From positions 3,168,247 through 3,232,246 of the forward strand of contig NZ_VLNU01000001.1 in assembly GCF_009765165.1 (NCBI RefSeq): a stretch of 64,000 nucleotides of DNA, written 5' to 3'. Under the pieces are notes generated by a model. It searched no databases and had not been told where the DNA came from. It saw only the letters and a program-made list of their open reading frames with translations. Both the position numbers and the translations under genes were made by a program. Of this stretch, positions 14,314 through 22,022 are shown piece by piece (position 1 is the stretch's first letter; each line of letters starts with the position of its first letter). This DNA is from Lysobacter panacisoli (GTDB lineage: Bacteria > Pseudomonadota > Gammaproteobacteria > Xanthomonadales > Xanthomonadaceae).

Positions 14314-14347
14314 TTGCGCCGTCCATCGCCCGCGTTGCGCCGTCCAT
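14314..14347 (+). promoter_or_regulatory. Twin 13-bp direct repeats, candidate activator sites
   Basis: TTGCGCCGTCCAT at 14314-14326 and again at 14335-14347. The 21-bp spacing is two helical turns, so both face the same side of the DNA. They lie about 95-115 bases before the expected start of the 14409 promoter, the usual place for enhancer-binding activators of sigma-54 promoters. Confidence 0.5.
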
Positions 14348-14408
14348 GCGCCGGTGTTCAGTCCTTTTTACCTTCCGGATCAGTGCCTTCGGTTGCCTGA
14401 ACGACAGT

Positions 14409-14424
14409 TGGCACCGGTCATGCG
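14409..14424 (+). promoter_or_regulatory. Sigma-54 (-24/-12) promoter candidate
   Basis: TGGCAC, five bases, then ATGCG: the invariant GG and GC are at the correct 12-base distance (consensus TGGCAC-N5-TTGCA). Transcription would start near 14435, giving a ~59-base leader with AAGGAG before the ATG at 14494. Confidence 0.5.
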
Positions 14425-14493
14425 TGTAGTTCTTTGCGTCGTTTACCGGTGCCTCCCCCGGGTGCCAGCCGACGTACCGAAAGGAGAACAACA

Positions 14494-15792
14494 ATGCGCA
14501 TTCGTACCAGCTTGATGGCAACGGCAGTGCTCGTTGGCCTTGGTCTGGCAGGCCAAGCCGCGGCACAACAGACGATCGGTGACGGCAATGGCGGGGACGA
14601 CATCCTCGCCAACATCAGCGTCCCGATCGATGCTTCCAACAGCAGTACTGGCGACAACCGCAACAACGACGGCTCCGCAGGTGCGGACGATGGTGCCGCA
14701 GCGGCGAACAACGGCGGTACCGCCACCAGCAGCTATACCGACTCCAGCTCCTTCAGCAAGACCTCCAGCACGATCGTCGCTTCGACCAAGCTCGAAGGCG
14801 CGGTCTACGACGTCTACACCTATGACATCGGCAACGTCGCAAAGAACAACGGCGACGCCAACGGCGGTCACGGTGGCAAGGGCGGCGCAGGCTACGGCGG
14901 CGCAGGCTATGGCGGTGAAGGCGCCGGTGGCGACGGCGGCAATGGCGGCAACGGCGGCAACGGCGGCAGCGGCGGCAGCGGTGGCAGCGCGGTGAATGGC
15001 AGCGCGACCTCCGGCGACGCCAGCATCGGCGATGCGACGGCCGGTCGCGGCGGTCGCGGCGGCGACGTCTATGACGTCTACAGCGGCCGTGGCGGCGATG
15101 CCGACAACGACAGCGGCAATGCCGGTGGCGCAAGCCTGGCTGGTGCCGGCTCCGGTTCCGGCTCCCTGGCCGGTGGCGGCGCGGGCGGCGGCGGCGGTGG
15201 CGGCGGCGGCAACGACGGCGGCAACGGCGGCGGTGCGGGCGGTGATGGCGACGACAACGGCGGCGCGGGCGGTGCTGGCGGTACGGGCACTGGCGGCGCA
15301 GGCGGTGCCGGCGGCTCGCCGAGCTCGACCTCCAGCTCGACTGCTTCCGCAACGTCCGGCGCAGGCACTGGCACGTCCGGTGCGACCGCTGGCGACGGCG
15401 GCGCGAGCGGCGCGGTCACCGCGAATGCGGGCGGCGGCGGTGCGGGCGGCGCAGCGACCAACGGCGATGCCGATGCCAGTGCGAGCAATGGCTCGGCCAC
15501 GGCCGGCAACGGCGCGTCTGGCGCAGTCGGCGCAGCCGGCGGTGCGGGCGGCGCAGGCGGCACCGGCAACGGTGGCGTCGGCAACGGCGGCGTGGGCAAC
15601 GGCGCGACCGGCGGTGCCGGTGGAGCCGGTGGCACCAACACCGTCGATGCAGGCACGTTCAACATGTCCAGCAACATGAGCAGCGTTGGACAGTCGGCGG
15701 CCGGCATCATGGTGGCGGCGCAGAACAGCGGCTTCGCCTCGCTGATCCAGCAGGGTGTGACCGTCCAGGCCAACCTGACCGTAGGCCCGTAA
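14494..15792 (+). CDS. Glycine-rich exported protein, candidate functional-amyloid subunit
   Basis: 432 residues. A signal peptide (1-24, ending AAAQ) is followed by a Ser/Asn/Asp/Thr segment, then a low-complexity Gly/Ala/Asn/Ser region (about 120-381) built of GG-x triplets like those of PGRS proteins, and a C-terminal module. VYDVY occurs twice (104-108 and 192-196), each followed by a Gly/Asn/Asp run. The last ~30 residues (403-428) match the end of the next protein. The ATG at 14494 has AAGGAG 8 bases before it, better than an in-frame ATG at 14434. It heads an operon whose later genes resemble fapD, fapE and fapF, so it is probably the secreted fibre protein (inference). Confidence 0.8.
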   Translation: MRIRTSLMATAVLVGLGLAGQAAAQQTIGDGNGGDDILANISVPIDASNSSTGDNRNNDGSAGADDGAAAANNGGTATSSYTDSSSFSKTSSTIVASTKLEGAVYDVYTYDIGNVAKNNGDANGGHGGKGGAGYGGAGYGGEGAGGDGGNGGNGGNGGSGGSGGSAVNGSATSGDASIGDATAGRGGRGGDVYDVYSGRGGDADNDSGNAGGASLAGAGSGSGSLAGGGAGGGGGGGGGNDGGNGGGAGGDGDDNGGAGGAGGTGTGGAGGAGGSPSSTSSSTASATSGAGTGTSGATAGDGGASGAVTANAGGGGAGGAATNGDADASASNGSATAGNGASGAVGAAGGAGGAGGTGNGGVGNGGVGNGATGGAGGAGGTNTVDAGTFNMSSNMSSVGQSAAGIMVAAQNSGFASLIQQGVTVQANLTVGP

Positions 15793-15802
15793 GCGCTCCC
15801 CC

Positions 15803-15836
15803 GACGTACCGGAGACTCTCGGGCCTCCGGTACGTC
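15803..15836 (+). terminator. Intra-operon hairpin after the glycine-rich gene
   Basis: GACGTACCGGAG (15803-15814), 10-base loop, CTCCGGTACGTC (15825-15836). A 12-bp perfect stem without a T tract, so partial termination or mRNA 3'-end protection is more likely than full stop. Confidence 0.55.
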
Positions 15837-15935
15837 TTCGCGCGTGTGGCGACGTCCTGCCGGTGAACCCGGCAGGCGTCTCCGATCCGGCGATGGCCGG
15901 CGCGCAGGGAGGAACGCGTGGCAAGGAGCATGACG

Positions 15936-16358
15936 ATGCAACTCAAACGCTTCATTGCATGCCGCGGTCCAATCATCCTGGGGGCGTTGCTGGTGGCCGG
16001 CGCGGTGAACGCGCAGGACGCCGTGGCGCCAGAGGACGTACTGATAGATGCCAAGGTCGAAGCGCAGGCGACGACGGATCCGCAACCGCAATCGCAGGGT
16101 GCGATGGGCTCGGCGATCGGGCTGCAGACGCTCGGCGACATGCGCGGCGGCACCGAAGTCGTCGACAACGACATCTGGGTCAACGGCCGCGTCGAGGACG
16201 CGATCGCCGAAGACGTGCTGACGGGCAACAACTCGCTCAGTTCCGGATCGTTCGCCAACGCCAGCGGCATCTCCACGGTCATCCAGAACACCGGAGCGAA
16301 CGTCCTGATCCAGAACGCGATGATCGTGAACGTGAAGTTCGCGGACCCCAGCCCATGA
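15936..16358 (+). CDS. Small exported protein sharing the glycine-rich protein's C-terminal module
   Basis: 140 residues from the ATG at 15936, which has AAGGAG 7 bases upstream; a GTG at 15918 with GGAGG is also possible and adds 6 residues. A signal peptide ends at VNAQ. The C-terminal segment 110-135 (SGISTVIQNTGANVLIQN and onward) aligns with AGIMVAAQNSGFASLIQQ of the glycine-rich protein. It lacks the Gly-rich region, so it may be a minor subunit or nucleator, by analogy with FapB (inference). Its stop overlaps the next start (ATGA), indicating coupled translation. Confidence 0.75.
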   Translation: MQLKRFIACRGPIILGALLVAGAVNAQDAVAPEDVLIDAKVEAQATTDPQPQSQGAMGSAIGLQTLGDMRGGTEVVDNDIWVNGRVEDAIAEDVLTGNNSLSSGSFANASGISTVIQNTGANVLIQNAMIVNVKFADPSP

Positions 16359-17056
16359 GGCTGAGGCAATTCCGACGCCGTGCTTGGCTGGCGGCATCGG
16401 CGTGGATCCTCTTCTCCGGCCCTTTGCTGGCTGGACCGGTCGACGTGCGCGCGCCGCCGGGCGGCGCCTATACGCTGCGCGTCACCAGCCTCAAGGAAGC
16501 GCGCTTCAAGACCACCGTGCGGCAGCAGTACGACTTCAGCTGCGGCTCGGCGGCGACGGCGACGCTGCTGACCTATCAGTACGGCGTACCCGTCACCGAG
16601 GCCGAAGTGTTCATGCGCATGTACGAGACCGGCGATCAGGCGAAGATCCGCCAGCGCGGTTTCTCGATGTTGGACATGCGCCGTTATCTCGCTTCACGTG
16701 GCTTCGAGGCCGACGGCTTCGAACAGCCGTTGGACAAGCTGGCCGCTGAAGGACTGCCCGCGATCGTGCTGCTGAACGATCGCGGTTACCGGCATTTCGT
16801 GGTCGTGAAAGGACTCAAGAACGGGCGCGTTCTGCTCGGCGATCCCGCGCGCGGAACGCGCGCGATGCCGCGCTCGCGCTTCGAACAACTGTGGGACAAC
16901 CGGATCCTGTTCGTCGTTCACAACCGCCGCGACATCGCGCAGTTCAACGTCGCACGCGACTGGAGTACGGCACCCCCGGCGCCGCTGGATGCGGGCATCG
17001 CCCGCGACAGCCTCTACAACATCGTGACGCCACGACGGCGTCCCGGCGACATCTGA
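16355..17056 (+). CDS. C39 peptidase-like protein, FapD-like
   Basis: 233 residues with a signal peptide (about 1-27). A papain-like C39 fold is visible: catalytic Cys in QQYDFSCGSAAT (C63), His in RGYRHFVVVKG (H147) and Asp in LLGDPARG (D163). C39 domains cleave double-Gly leaders of secreted peptides when fused to ABC exporters; here it stands alone and is exported, as FapD is in the Fap amyloid system, where it is thought to act in the periplasm on fibre export. The substrate may be the neighbouring glycine-rich protein (inference). The start overlaps the upstream stop by ATGA. Confidence 0.85.
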   Translation: MRLRQFRRRAWLAASAWILFSGPLLAGPVDVRAPPGGAYTLRVTSLKEARFKTTVRQQYDFSCGSAATATLLTYQYGVPVTEAEVFMRMYETGDQAKIRQRGFSMLDMRRYLASRGFEADGFEQPLDKLAAEGLPAIVLLNDRGYRHFVVVKGLKNGRVLLGDPARGTRAMPRSRFEQLWDNRILFVVHNRRDIAQFNVARDWSTAPPAPLDAGIARDSLYNIVTPRRRPGDI

Positions 17057-17067
17057 GGAGGTACCTC

Positions 17068-17556
17068 ATGCGCTCGCCCGGTCTGACGATACTGCTGGCG
17101 GCCCAGTTGGCCGTCGTCCCGGCCGTCGTGTGTGCGGCCGAACCGCTGGGAACGGAGTGGGTCGCGGTCGATCTGGCGCTGCTGGACGAGCTGCGTGGCG
17201 GCTTCACCACCTCCGACGGAATGGCGCTGTCGTTCGGCATCGAGCGTGCGGTGTTCGTCAATGGCGCTCTGCTGGCGACCACGCGCGTGCAGATTCCCGA
17301 CGTCGCCCGCATGACCGCCGAACAGGCGCAGGAGCTGGCGCGCTTCAACGAAGGCGTCGTGGTCCAGGTCGGGCCTGGCAACACCTTCGAGCGCAACGGC
17401 AACCTCAACGGAGTGCTGATCCAGAACACCCTGGACGGGCAGGACATCCGGGCGCTGACCACGGTGAACGTCGGCGTGGACACGCTGGGCGCGTTCCAGG
17501 ACCTGAACACCCAGCAGGCATTGAGCAACGCCCTGGTGACGGCCGCCACGCCCTGA
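17068..17556 (+). CDS. Small exported FapE-like protein
   Basis: 162 residues. A signal peptide (1-23, ending CAA) precedes LDELRGGFTTSDGMALSFGIERAV (in part) and a beta-type region with FVNGALL. The C-terminal part contains NGVLIQNTLDG (114-124) followed by VNVGVDTLGAFQDLNTQQAL, a variant of the IQN motif found in the two upstream exported proteins. A perfect GAGGAGG ribosome site lies 6 bases before the ATG. Operon position between the C39-like and beta-barrel genes matches fapE; similarity to known FapE is by pattern, not alignment. Confidence 0.7.
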   Translation: MRSPGLTILLAAQLAVVPAVVCAAEPLGTEWVAVDLALLDELRGGFTTSDGMALSFGIERAVFVNGALLATTRVQIPDVARMTAEQAQELARFNEGVVVQVGPGNTFERNGNLNGVLIQNTLDGQDIRALTTVNVGVDTLGAFQDLNTQQALSNALVTAATP

Positions 17557-17607
17557 TCCGCCGTCGCAATGCGTTGTATCCCCAGGACAGCTTCGACAGG
17601 ACGACGA

Positions 17608-19137
17608 ATGAGTATGACGCCGCAGATGCCCCGCCGCCTGTTGCTCGCTCCGTGCCTGTGGCTTGCGGCAACCTCGGCCGCACAGGCGCAGGACCAGTGG
17701 CAGGGACTGGAGCCGGCCCGTCCGGCTGCGCCGCCGCAGACGAGCGGGGCATCTGTTTCTCCGTCATCCAGCGTTCCTGCGCCCGCACCGGTTGTCGTGG
17801 CGCCCGCGACACCGGCTCCGCCGGCACCGGCTCCGGTCACGCACGTGCGCACGTCGTCGACCGATCCGGAGGAAATCGCGCGTCTGGACAACCTGCAGCG
17901 CGAGATCAACACGCAGACGCAACGGCTGGAGGAACTGCGCAACTCGCTGGTGCAGCAGCAACGCGCGGTCGCCGATCTGCAGCAGGCGCTGGACGAGGAA
18001 CGCCTCTCGGCCGAACGCGGCGCCGGCGCGGCGCCCGGCACTGTGCTGCCTTCGCTCGCACAACAGGCGCAGGCGCCCGTCGCGCAGCAGGTGCAACCGC
18101 AACAGGCGCAGGCGCAACAGCCGCAACAGAACGCGCAACAGAAGCAGCAGCCCGTGGGGCAGGCGCCGGAATCCTCGACGCGTCCGCCCGAAGTGGCGCA
18201 GATCTTCGACCAGCCCGGCGTGCTCACGCCGGCGGGCCAGTTCGTGCTCGAACCTTCGCTGCAATACGGCTATTCCGCCACCGACCGTGTCGCGCTGGTC
18301 GGCTTCACCATCATCCCGGCGATCCTGATCGGCCTGATCGACGTCCGCCAGGTGAAGACGACTTCCGGCGTGGGCACGATCACCGGCCGCATGGGCATCG
18401 GCGGGCGCTTCGAGCTGGAGGCGAAGGTGCCGTACGTGTATCTCAACGCCGACACCGTGAGTCGCGAGATCTTCACCGGCAGCGCGCAGGACCGAGTGTT
18501 CAACGCCAACGGCGACGGCATGGGCGACGTGGAAATGACCGCGCGTTACCAGCTCAATCGCGGCGGTCCCGACAAGGCCTTCTACATCGGCTGGCTGCGC
18601 TACAAGAGCCGTACCGGCAAGGATCTGTTCGAAGTCGTCACCGACTGCGTGACGCGTTGCGTGCAGAACACCACCGGTACCGGCCTGCCGCTGGAGCTGC
18701 CGACCGGTACCGGCTTCGAGGCGATCCAACCCGGCGTGACCTGGCTGTACCCGTCCGATCCGGTCGTGTTCTTCGGCACCTTCAGCTACCTCTACAACTT
18801 CGAGCGCAAGAACGTCTCGCGCACCGTGCTCGGCGGCCTGACGGAAGAGCTTGGCGACGTGAAGCTGGGCGACATCTGGGGCTTCAACCTCGGCATGGGC
18901 CTGGCGCTCAACGAGAAGGCGTCCATCAGCCTGGGCTACGACACCAGCTTCATCGGCAAGACCGAGCAGAACGGCGAGACAGCGCCGGGCTCGGTGCGGA
19001 TCACGCTGGGTACGATGCTGCTGGGCGGCACCTACCGCTTCAACGAGCGCGTGTCGCTCAACGTCGCGCTGGGCGTGGGCGTGACCCGCGACACGCCGGA
19101 CATGACGCTCACCGCGCGCGTGCCGATCAACTTCTGA
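17608..19137 (+). CDS. Outer-membrane beta-barrel with coiled coil, FapF-like secretion pore
   Basis: 509 residues. A signal peptide (about 1-28) is followed by a Pro/Ala/Val linker, a coiled coil (about 85-135; LDNLQREINTQTQRLEELRN and onward), a Gln/Ala/Pro linker with repeated QQ, and a C-terminal beta-barrel (about 205-509) beginning FDQPGVLTPAGQFVLEPSL and ending in RVPINF with a terminal Phe, as outer-membrane barrels do. FapF of Pseudomonas is a trimeric barrel plugged by an N-terminal coiled coil and exports amyloid subunits; this domain order fits. Last gene of the operon. Confidence 0.85.
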   Translation: MSMTPQMPRRLLLAPCLWLAATSAAQAQDQWQGLEPARPAAPPQTSGASVSPSSSVPAPAPVVVAPATPAPPAPAPVTHVRTSSTDPEEIARLDNLQREINTQTQRLEELRNSLVQQQRAVADLQQALDEERLSAERGAGAAPGTVLPSLAQQAQAPVAQQVQPQQAQAQQPQQNAQQKQQPVGQAPESSTRPPEVAQIFDQPGVLTPAGQFVLEPSLQYGYSATDRVALVGFTIIPAILIGLIDVRQVKTTSGVGTITGRMGIGGRFELEAKVPYVYLNADTVSREIFTGSAQDRVFNANGDGMGDVEMTARYQLNRGGPDKAFYIGWLRYKSRTGKDLFEVVTDCVTRCVQNTTGTGLPLELPTGTGFEAIQPGVTWLYPSDPVVFFGTFSYLYNFERKNVSRTVLGGLTEELGDVKLGDIWGFNLGMGLALNEKASISLGYDTSFIGKTEQNGETAPGSVRITLGTMLLGGTYRFNERVSLNVALGVGVTRDTPDMTLTARVPINF

Positions 19138-19296
19138 GGCACGCACCTTCGACGACATTCCGGCGCGAGCGCGTCGCCGATCCTTCACGGCCGTTTCACG
19201 CGCGCGGGGGCTATGTCGCGGCATCCGCGGCGGCGTGTGGGGCCCACTGGCCGGCGACGCGGTGGCATCGGATTCCCCACCTGACGGAGAACGCAC

Positions 19297-19848
19297 ATGA
19301 GAACTCTCGCACTGGGCGCGGTATTGCTCACCGCGCTGGCAGGGTGTGCCAGCACGCCGACCGTGCACACGGACTTCGATCCGTCCGCGCAGTTCGCCAG
19401 CTACCGCACCTACACCTGGCTGAAGAAGCCGGAAGGACGCTCGCCGCTGGTCGACCAGCGCGTCGTCGGCGCGATCGACGCGCAGCTGGCCGCCAAGGGC
19501 TGGCGCCAGGCCGCTTCGAACGAAGCCGATATCGGACTCGCCGGCAACGTCGCGACACAGCAGCGGCAGACGGCGGACACGTTCTACAGCGGTCCGGCGT
19601 GGGGCGGCTACGGCTGGGGCCGCTGGGGCGGCGGCATGGGCATGGGTACGGCGACGACGACCGTGCGCACCTACGACGTCGGTACGCTCGTGCTCGACAT
19701 GTTCGACATGAAGACCAAACAGGCGGTGTGGCGCGGCACGGCAACGGGCACGGTTCCGGATTCGCCCGAAGCGGTGAACACCAAGGTGCAGGCCGGCATC
19801 GACAAAATGTTCGCGACGTTCCCGCCGGGCAGCGCGCCGGCGAAGTGA
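19297..19848 (+). CDS. DUF4136 lipoprotein
   Basis: 183 residues. The N terminus has a lipobox (LAGC, Cys at 18), so it is probably lipidated. DUF4136 hallmarks are present: VHTDFDPSAQFASYRTYTWL near the N terminus, the DIGL segment after the first helix and TLVLDMFDMKTKQAVWRGTA near the C terminus. A Gly/Trp/Met-rich loop (GWGRWGGGMGMG) lies in the middle. Function unknown in the family. GGAG precedes the ATG. It may have its own promoter in the 159-base gap after the fap-like operon. Confidence 0.9.
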   Translation: MRTLALGAVLLTALAGCASTPTVHTDFDPSAQFASYRTYTWLKKPEGRSPLVDQRVVGAIDAQLAAKGWRQAASNEADIGLAGNVATQQRQTADTFYSGPAWGGYGWGRWGGGMGMGTATTTVRTYDVGTLVLDMFDMKTKQAVWRGTATGTVPDSPEAVNTKVQAGIDKMFATFPPGSAPAK

Positions 19849-19861
19849 CGGATGCGATGGA

Positions 19862-19884
19862 GGAGACCGCGCATTGCGGTCTCC
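19862..19884. terminator. Hairpin between convergent genes
   Basis: GGAGACCGC (19862-19870), loop GCATT, GCGGTCTCC (19876-19884). A 9-bp stem with short flanking T and A runs, placed between two convergent genes. Confidence 0.65.
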
Positions 19885-19891
19885 TTCGCGA

Positions 19892-20722
19892 TCAGGCCCG
19901 CTTGAAGTAGAAGCCGGCGTAATGGTCGAGCGTGCAGTCGGGTTCGAACGGCACGCGCAGGTGACGCTCCTTCGATTGCCAGTGGTCGACCAGCGTGTAG
20001 CCCAGCGACTGCATCTGCGAAAGGAACTGCGGTTTCGCCATCACGCGATACGGCAGCACCGCCTTGCCCATGTTCTGCAGCGTCACGTAGCCGCGCGCCG
20101 GATGCACGGGCGTGAGGTTCACCAGTACGTGCGGCGGCGGGTTCTCGAGCCGGTGCAGGAGTTCCGGCAAGGTGTAGTCCAGGTACTGCAACGCGCCGCA
20201 GGTGATCAGCACATCGTGCGAGTTGGCCGCTTCGGGGGTCTCGGCGAAATGCAGCAGGCCATCGGGATCGTACTGGCGCGCCCAGTCGCGGCCGGCATCG
20301 ATGACCGAAGGCACGTCGTGCACGCGCCACTCCATCGTCGTGGGATACGAAAGGTAACGACGGAAACCGTAATAGGTCACGCCGATGTGGCCGCCCAGGT
20401 CGAAGATGCGATGGCGGCCGTCGGCGAGCAGGCGCGAGAGCCAGTGCACCATCGGATAGTCGCTCACGCGGATGCTGCGATGCCGGTCCATGTACATGCC
20501 CGTGGTCGAGGGCTGGTCGTACGAGGTCGGCAGCGAAGGCGCGTCGGCGAGGGCCTGCGCGTGGGTTTCGTAGGCGCCGTAGTAGGCATTTCCGCCGTGG
20601 TAGGGGCGGCTGAACATGCGCCGGTACAGCGGTCGTGCGATGAGCCGGATCCCCGGAAGCTCCGCGCTTTCCAGCGCGATACGGACCAGCTTCTTCCTGG
20701 TCATCAGGATTTCGTGTCGCAC
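19892..20722 (-). CDS. Methyltransferase, TIGR04325 family
   Basis: 276 residues, GTG start preceded by AAGGGG at a good distance on the minus strand; an in-frame ATG lies 6 codons in. The SAM-binding region is visible as RIFDLGGHIGVTYYGFRRY, followed by WRVHDVPSVIDAG, DVLITCGALQYLDYTLPELL and HPARGYVTLQNMGKAVLPYR. This pattern (DLGGxxG, GALQY) is that of the TIGR04325 putative methyltransferases, often found in surface-polysaccharide or modified-peptide loci. No such partner genes are adjacent, so the substrate is unknown. Confidence 0.8.
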   Translation of the reverse strand: MRHEILMTRKKLVRIALESAELPGIRLIARPLYRRMFSRPYHGGNAYYGAYETHAQALADAPSLPTSYDQPSTTGMYMDRHRSIRVSDYPMVHWLSRLLADGRHRIFDLGGHIGVTYYGFRRYLSYPTTMEWRVHDVPSVIDAGRDWARQYDPDGLLHFAETPEAANSHDVLITCGALQYLDYTLPELLHRLENPPPHVLVNLTPVHPARGYVTLQNMGKAVLPYRVMAKPQFLSQMQSLGYTLVDHWQSKERHLRVPFEPDCTLDHYAGFYFKRA

Positions 20723-20789
20723 GGTTGTCCCCTTGCGGTTCGTCTCGCACTAGGCAAACGCGAACGGTGGCCGGAAGGGGACGCGGAAC

Positions 20790-21854
20790 TCAGCGGGTGG
20801 CTTTCAGGCGGTCCAGCTGGATCCGGTAGGCGGCGCGGACGTCGCCGTCGCTGAGCGCCTGGGCACGGGTCAGGGCGCGCACGGCGCGGCGCAGGTCGCC
20901 GGACTTCACGTAGACGTTGGCCAGCGCGGAATAGAAGCGGTGTTCGTCCGGATGCAGCTGGATCGCGCGCCGGTAGGCGCGGATCGCGCGGGGGTAATCG
21001 CCGGCGCGCTCGTAGTTGGTGGCGAGCAGGAAATGATGGAACGGGTCGTTGCGCTGCACGTCGGCTAGGCGCTTGCGCAGTTCCAGTTCACGCACGCGAT
21101 CGCCGGTGCGCTGGGCGAAGCTGGACAAGTTGAACAGCGCACTGGCGTTGCGCGGATCCAGCGAGAGCGCGCGCCGGTAGGCCCGCTCAGCCTCGCGCGG
21201 CTCGCCATTGCGCATGTGCAGCACGCCGGCATTGCTCCAGTGGCTGGCGTAGGACGAATCGAGTTCCAGCGAACGGTCGATCAGCGCCAATGCGGCGACG
21301 TAATCGGCCCGTTCCAGGCTCGCGACCGCAAGGTTGTTGTAGTAGTGCGCGATCAGCCGTCGCTGGGTGATCTGTTCGGGCGGATCACGCGCGATCACGT
21401 TGTCGCCGGCGACGTCGACGATGAAGACACGGCCGCCAATGCGAACGCCCGCGTTGACGTGGTTGCTGAGGTAGAGCGTGTTGTCGTCGCGTCGCCACGA
21501 CAGGGTCTGTTCGATTTCCTGCGGGAACGCTTCCAGCTGCGCTTCGCGCGCAAGCGCGAGGAACAGCATGGTGAAGGACAGGCAGTTCGCGGTGCGGGTT
21601 TCGTAGGTTTCCGCGACGGTGTTGGTGGCGCTCTCGCGGTACGAGATCGCCAGGCCTTCGTCGCTGAACATGAAGGCGACCAGCTTCTCCAGCCGGCGCT
21701 GGCTGCCGCTGCGTTCGCTGAGCACTTCGTCGTGGACGCGCGCGCGCAGTTCGGCGGGCAACGCCAATACCTGTTCCGGCGTCGCGGTCTGGGCGCGCAC
21801 GCTGGTCGCGGGCAGCAGAGCCGCCATCGCCAGTGCGATCAGCCATCTGCTCAT
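20790..21854 (-). CDS. Exported transglutaminase-like/TPR protein
   Basis: 354 residues. A signal peptide (1-22, ending VRAQ) is followed by a transglutaminase-like region (about 45-155) with TRTANCLSFTMLFLALAREA, in which the Cys after ANC and the later SNHVNAGVRIGGRVFIVDVA (His, Asp) could be the catalytic residues. Four or more TPR units follow (about 165-345; ASHWSNAGVLHMRNGEPREA is one). This architecture is common in Xanthomonadaceae periplasmic proteins of unknown role. It is upstream of the methyltransferase gene on the same strand with a 67-base gap. Confidence 0.85.
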   Translation of the reverse strand: MSRWLIALAMAALLPATSVRAQTATPEQVLALPAELRARVHDEVLSERSGSQRRLEKLVAFMFSDEGLAISYRESATNTVAETYETRTANCLSFTMLFLALAREAQLEAFPQEIEQTLSWRRDDNTLYLSNHVNAGVRIGGRVFIVDVAGDNVIARDPPEQITQRRLIAHYYNNLAVASLERADYVAALALIDRSLELDSSYASHWSNAGVLHMRNGEPREAERAYRRALSLDPRNASALFNLSSFAQRTGDRVRELELRKRLADVQRNDPFHHFLLATNYERAGDYPRAIRAYRRAIQLHPDEHRFYSALANVYVKSGDLRRAVRALTRAQALSDGDVRAAYRIQLDRLKATR

Positions 21855-22022
21855 GTCGGCGCCTTCGCGGCTGGGCCGCCAGACGGACTGAGCTCATTCT
21901 AGACCCGATGCAGCCGCCAGGTGGCCTCATCGGCAGGCCCGCGGGCCAGGGCCATTCGGGTCCGAGTTCAGCCGCCTGGCGCTATGCTTGTCGTCTTACG
22001 TGAGGCATCCAGGAGAGCGTTC

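Larger units (their letters stand above)
14111..14493 (+). other. Long non-coding control region of the fap-like operon
   Basis: About 380 bases without a credible gene. Contents seen: two 13-base direct repeats (14314-14347), a sigma-54-type -24/-12 element (14409-14424) and a strong ribosome site AAGGAG just before 14494. No other structure is evident; small open frames here lack ribosome sites. Confidence 0.6.

Noticed and set aside
14830..15640. Possible CRISPR array or tandem satellite in the glycine-rich gene
   Set aside because: Repeats are codon-level GG-x triplets in frame, not identical direct repeats with unique spacers; no cas genes.
14443..15924. 493-codon antisense frame over the glycine-rich gene
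   Set aside because: Mirror of GG-x codons giving Ala/Arg/Val runs; the plus frame has a signal peptide, ribosome site and operon context.
17130..19910. 926-codon frame over the fapE/fapF-like genes
   Set aside because: Arg/Ala/Gly-rich translation in another frame of two well-supported genes.
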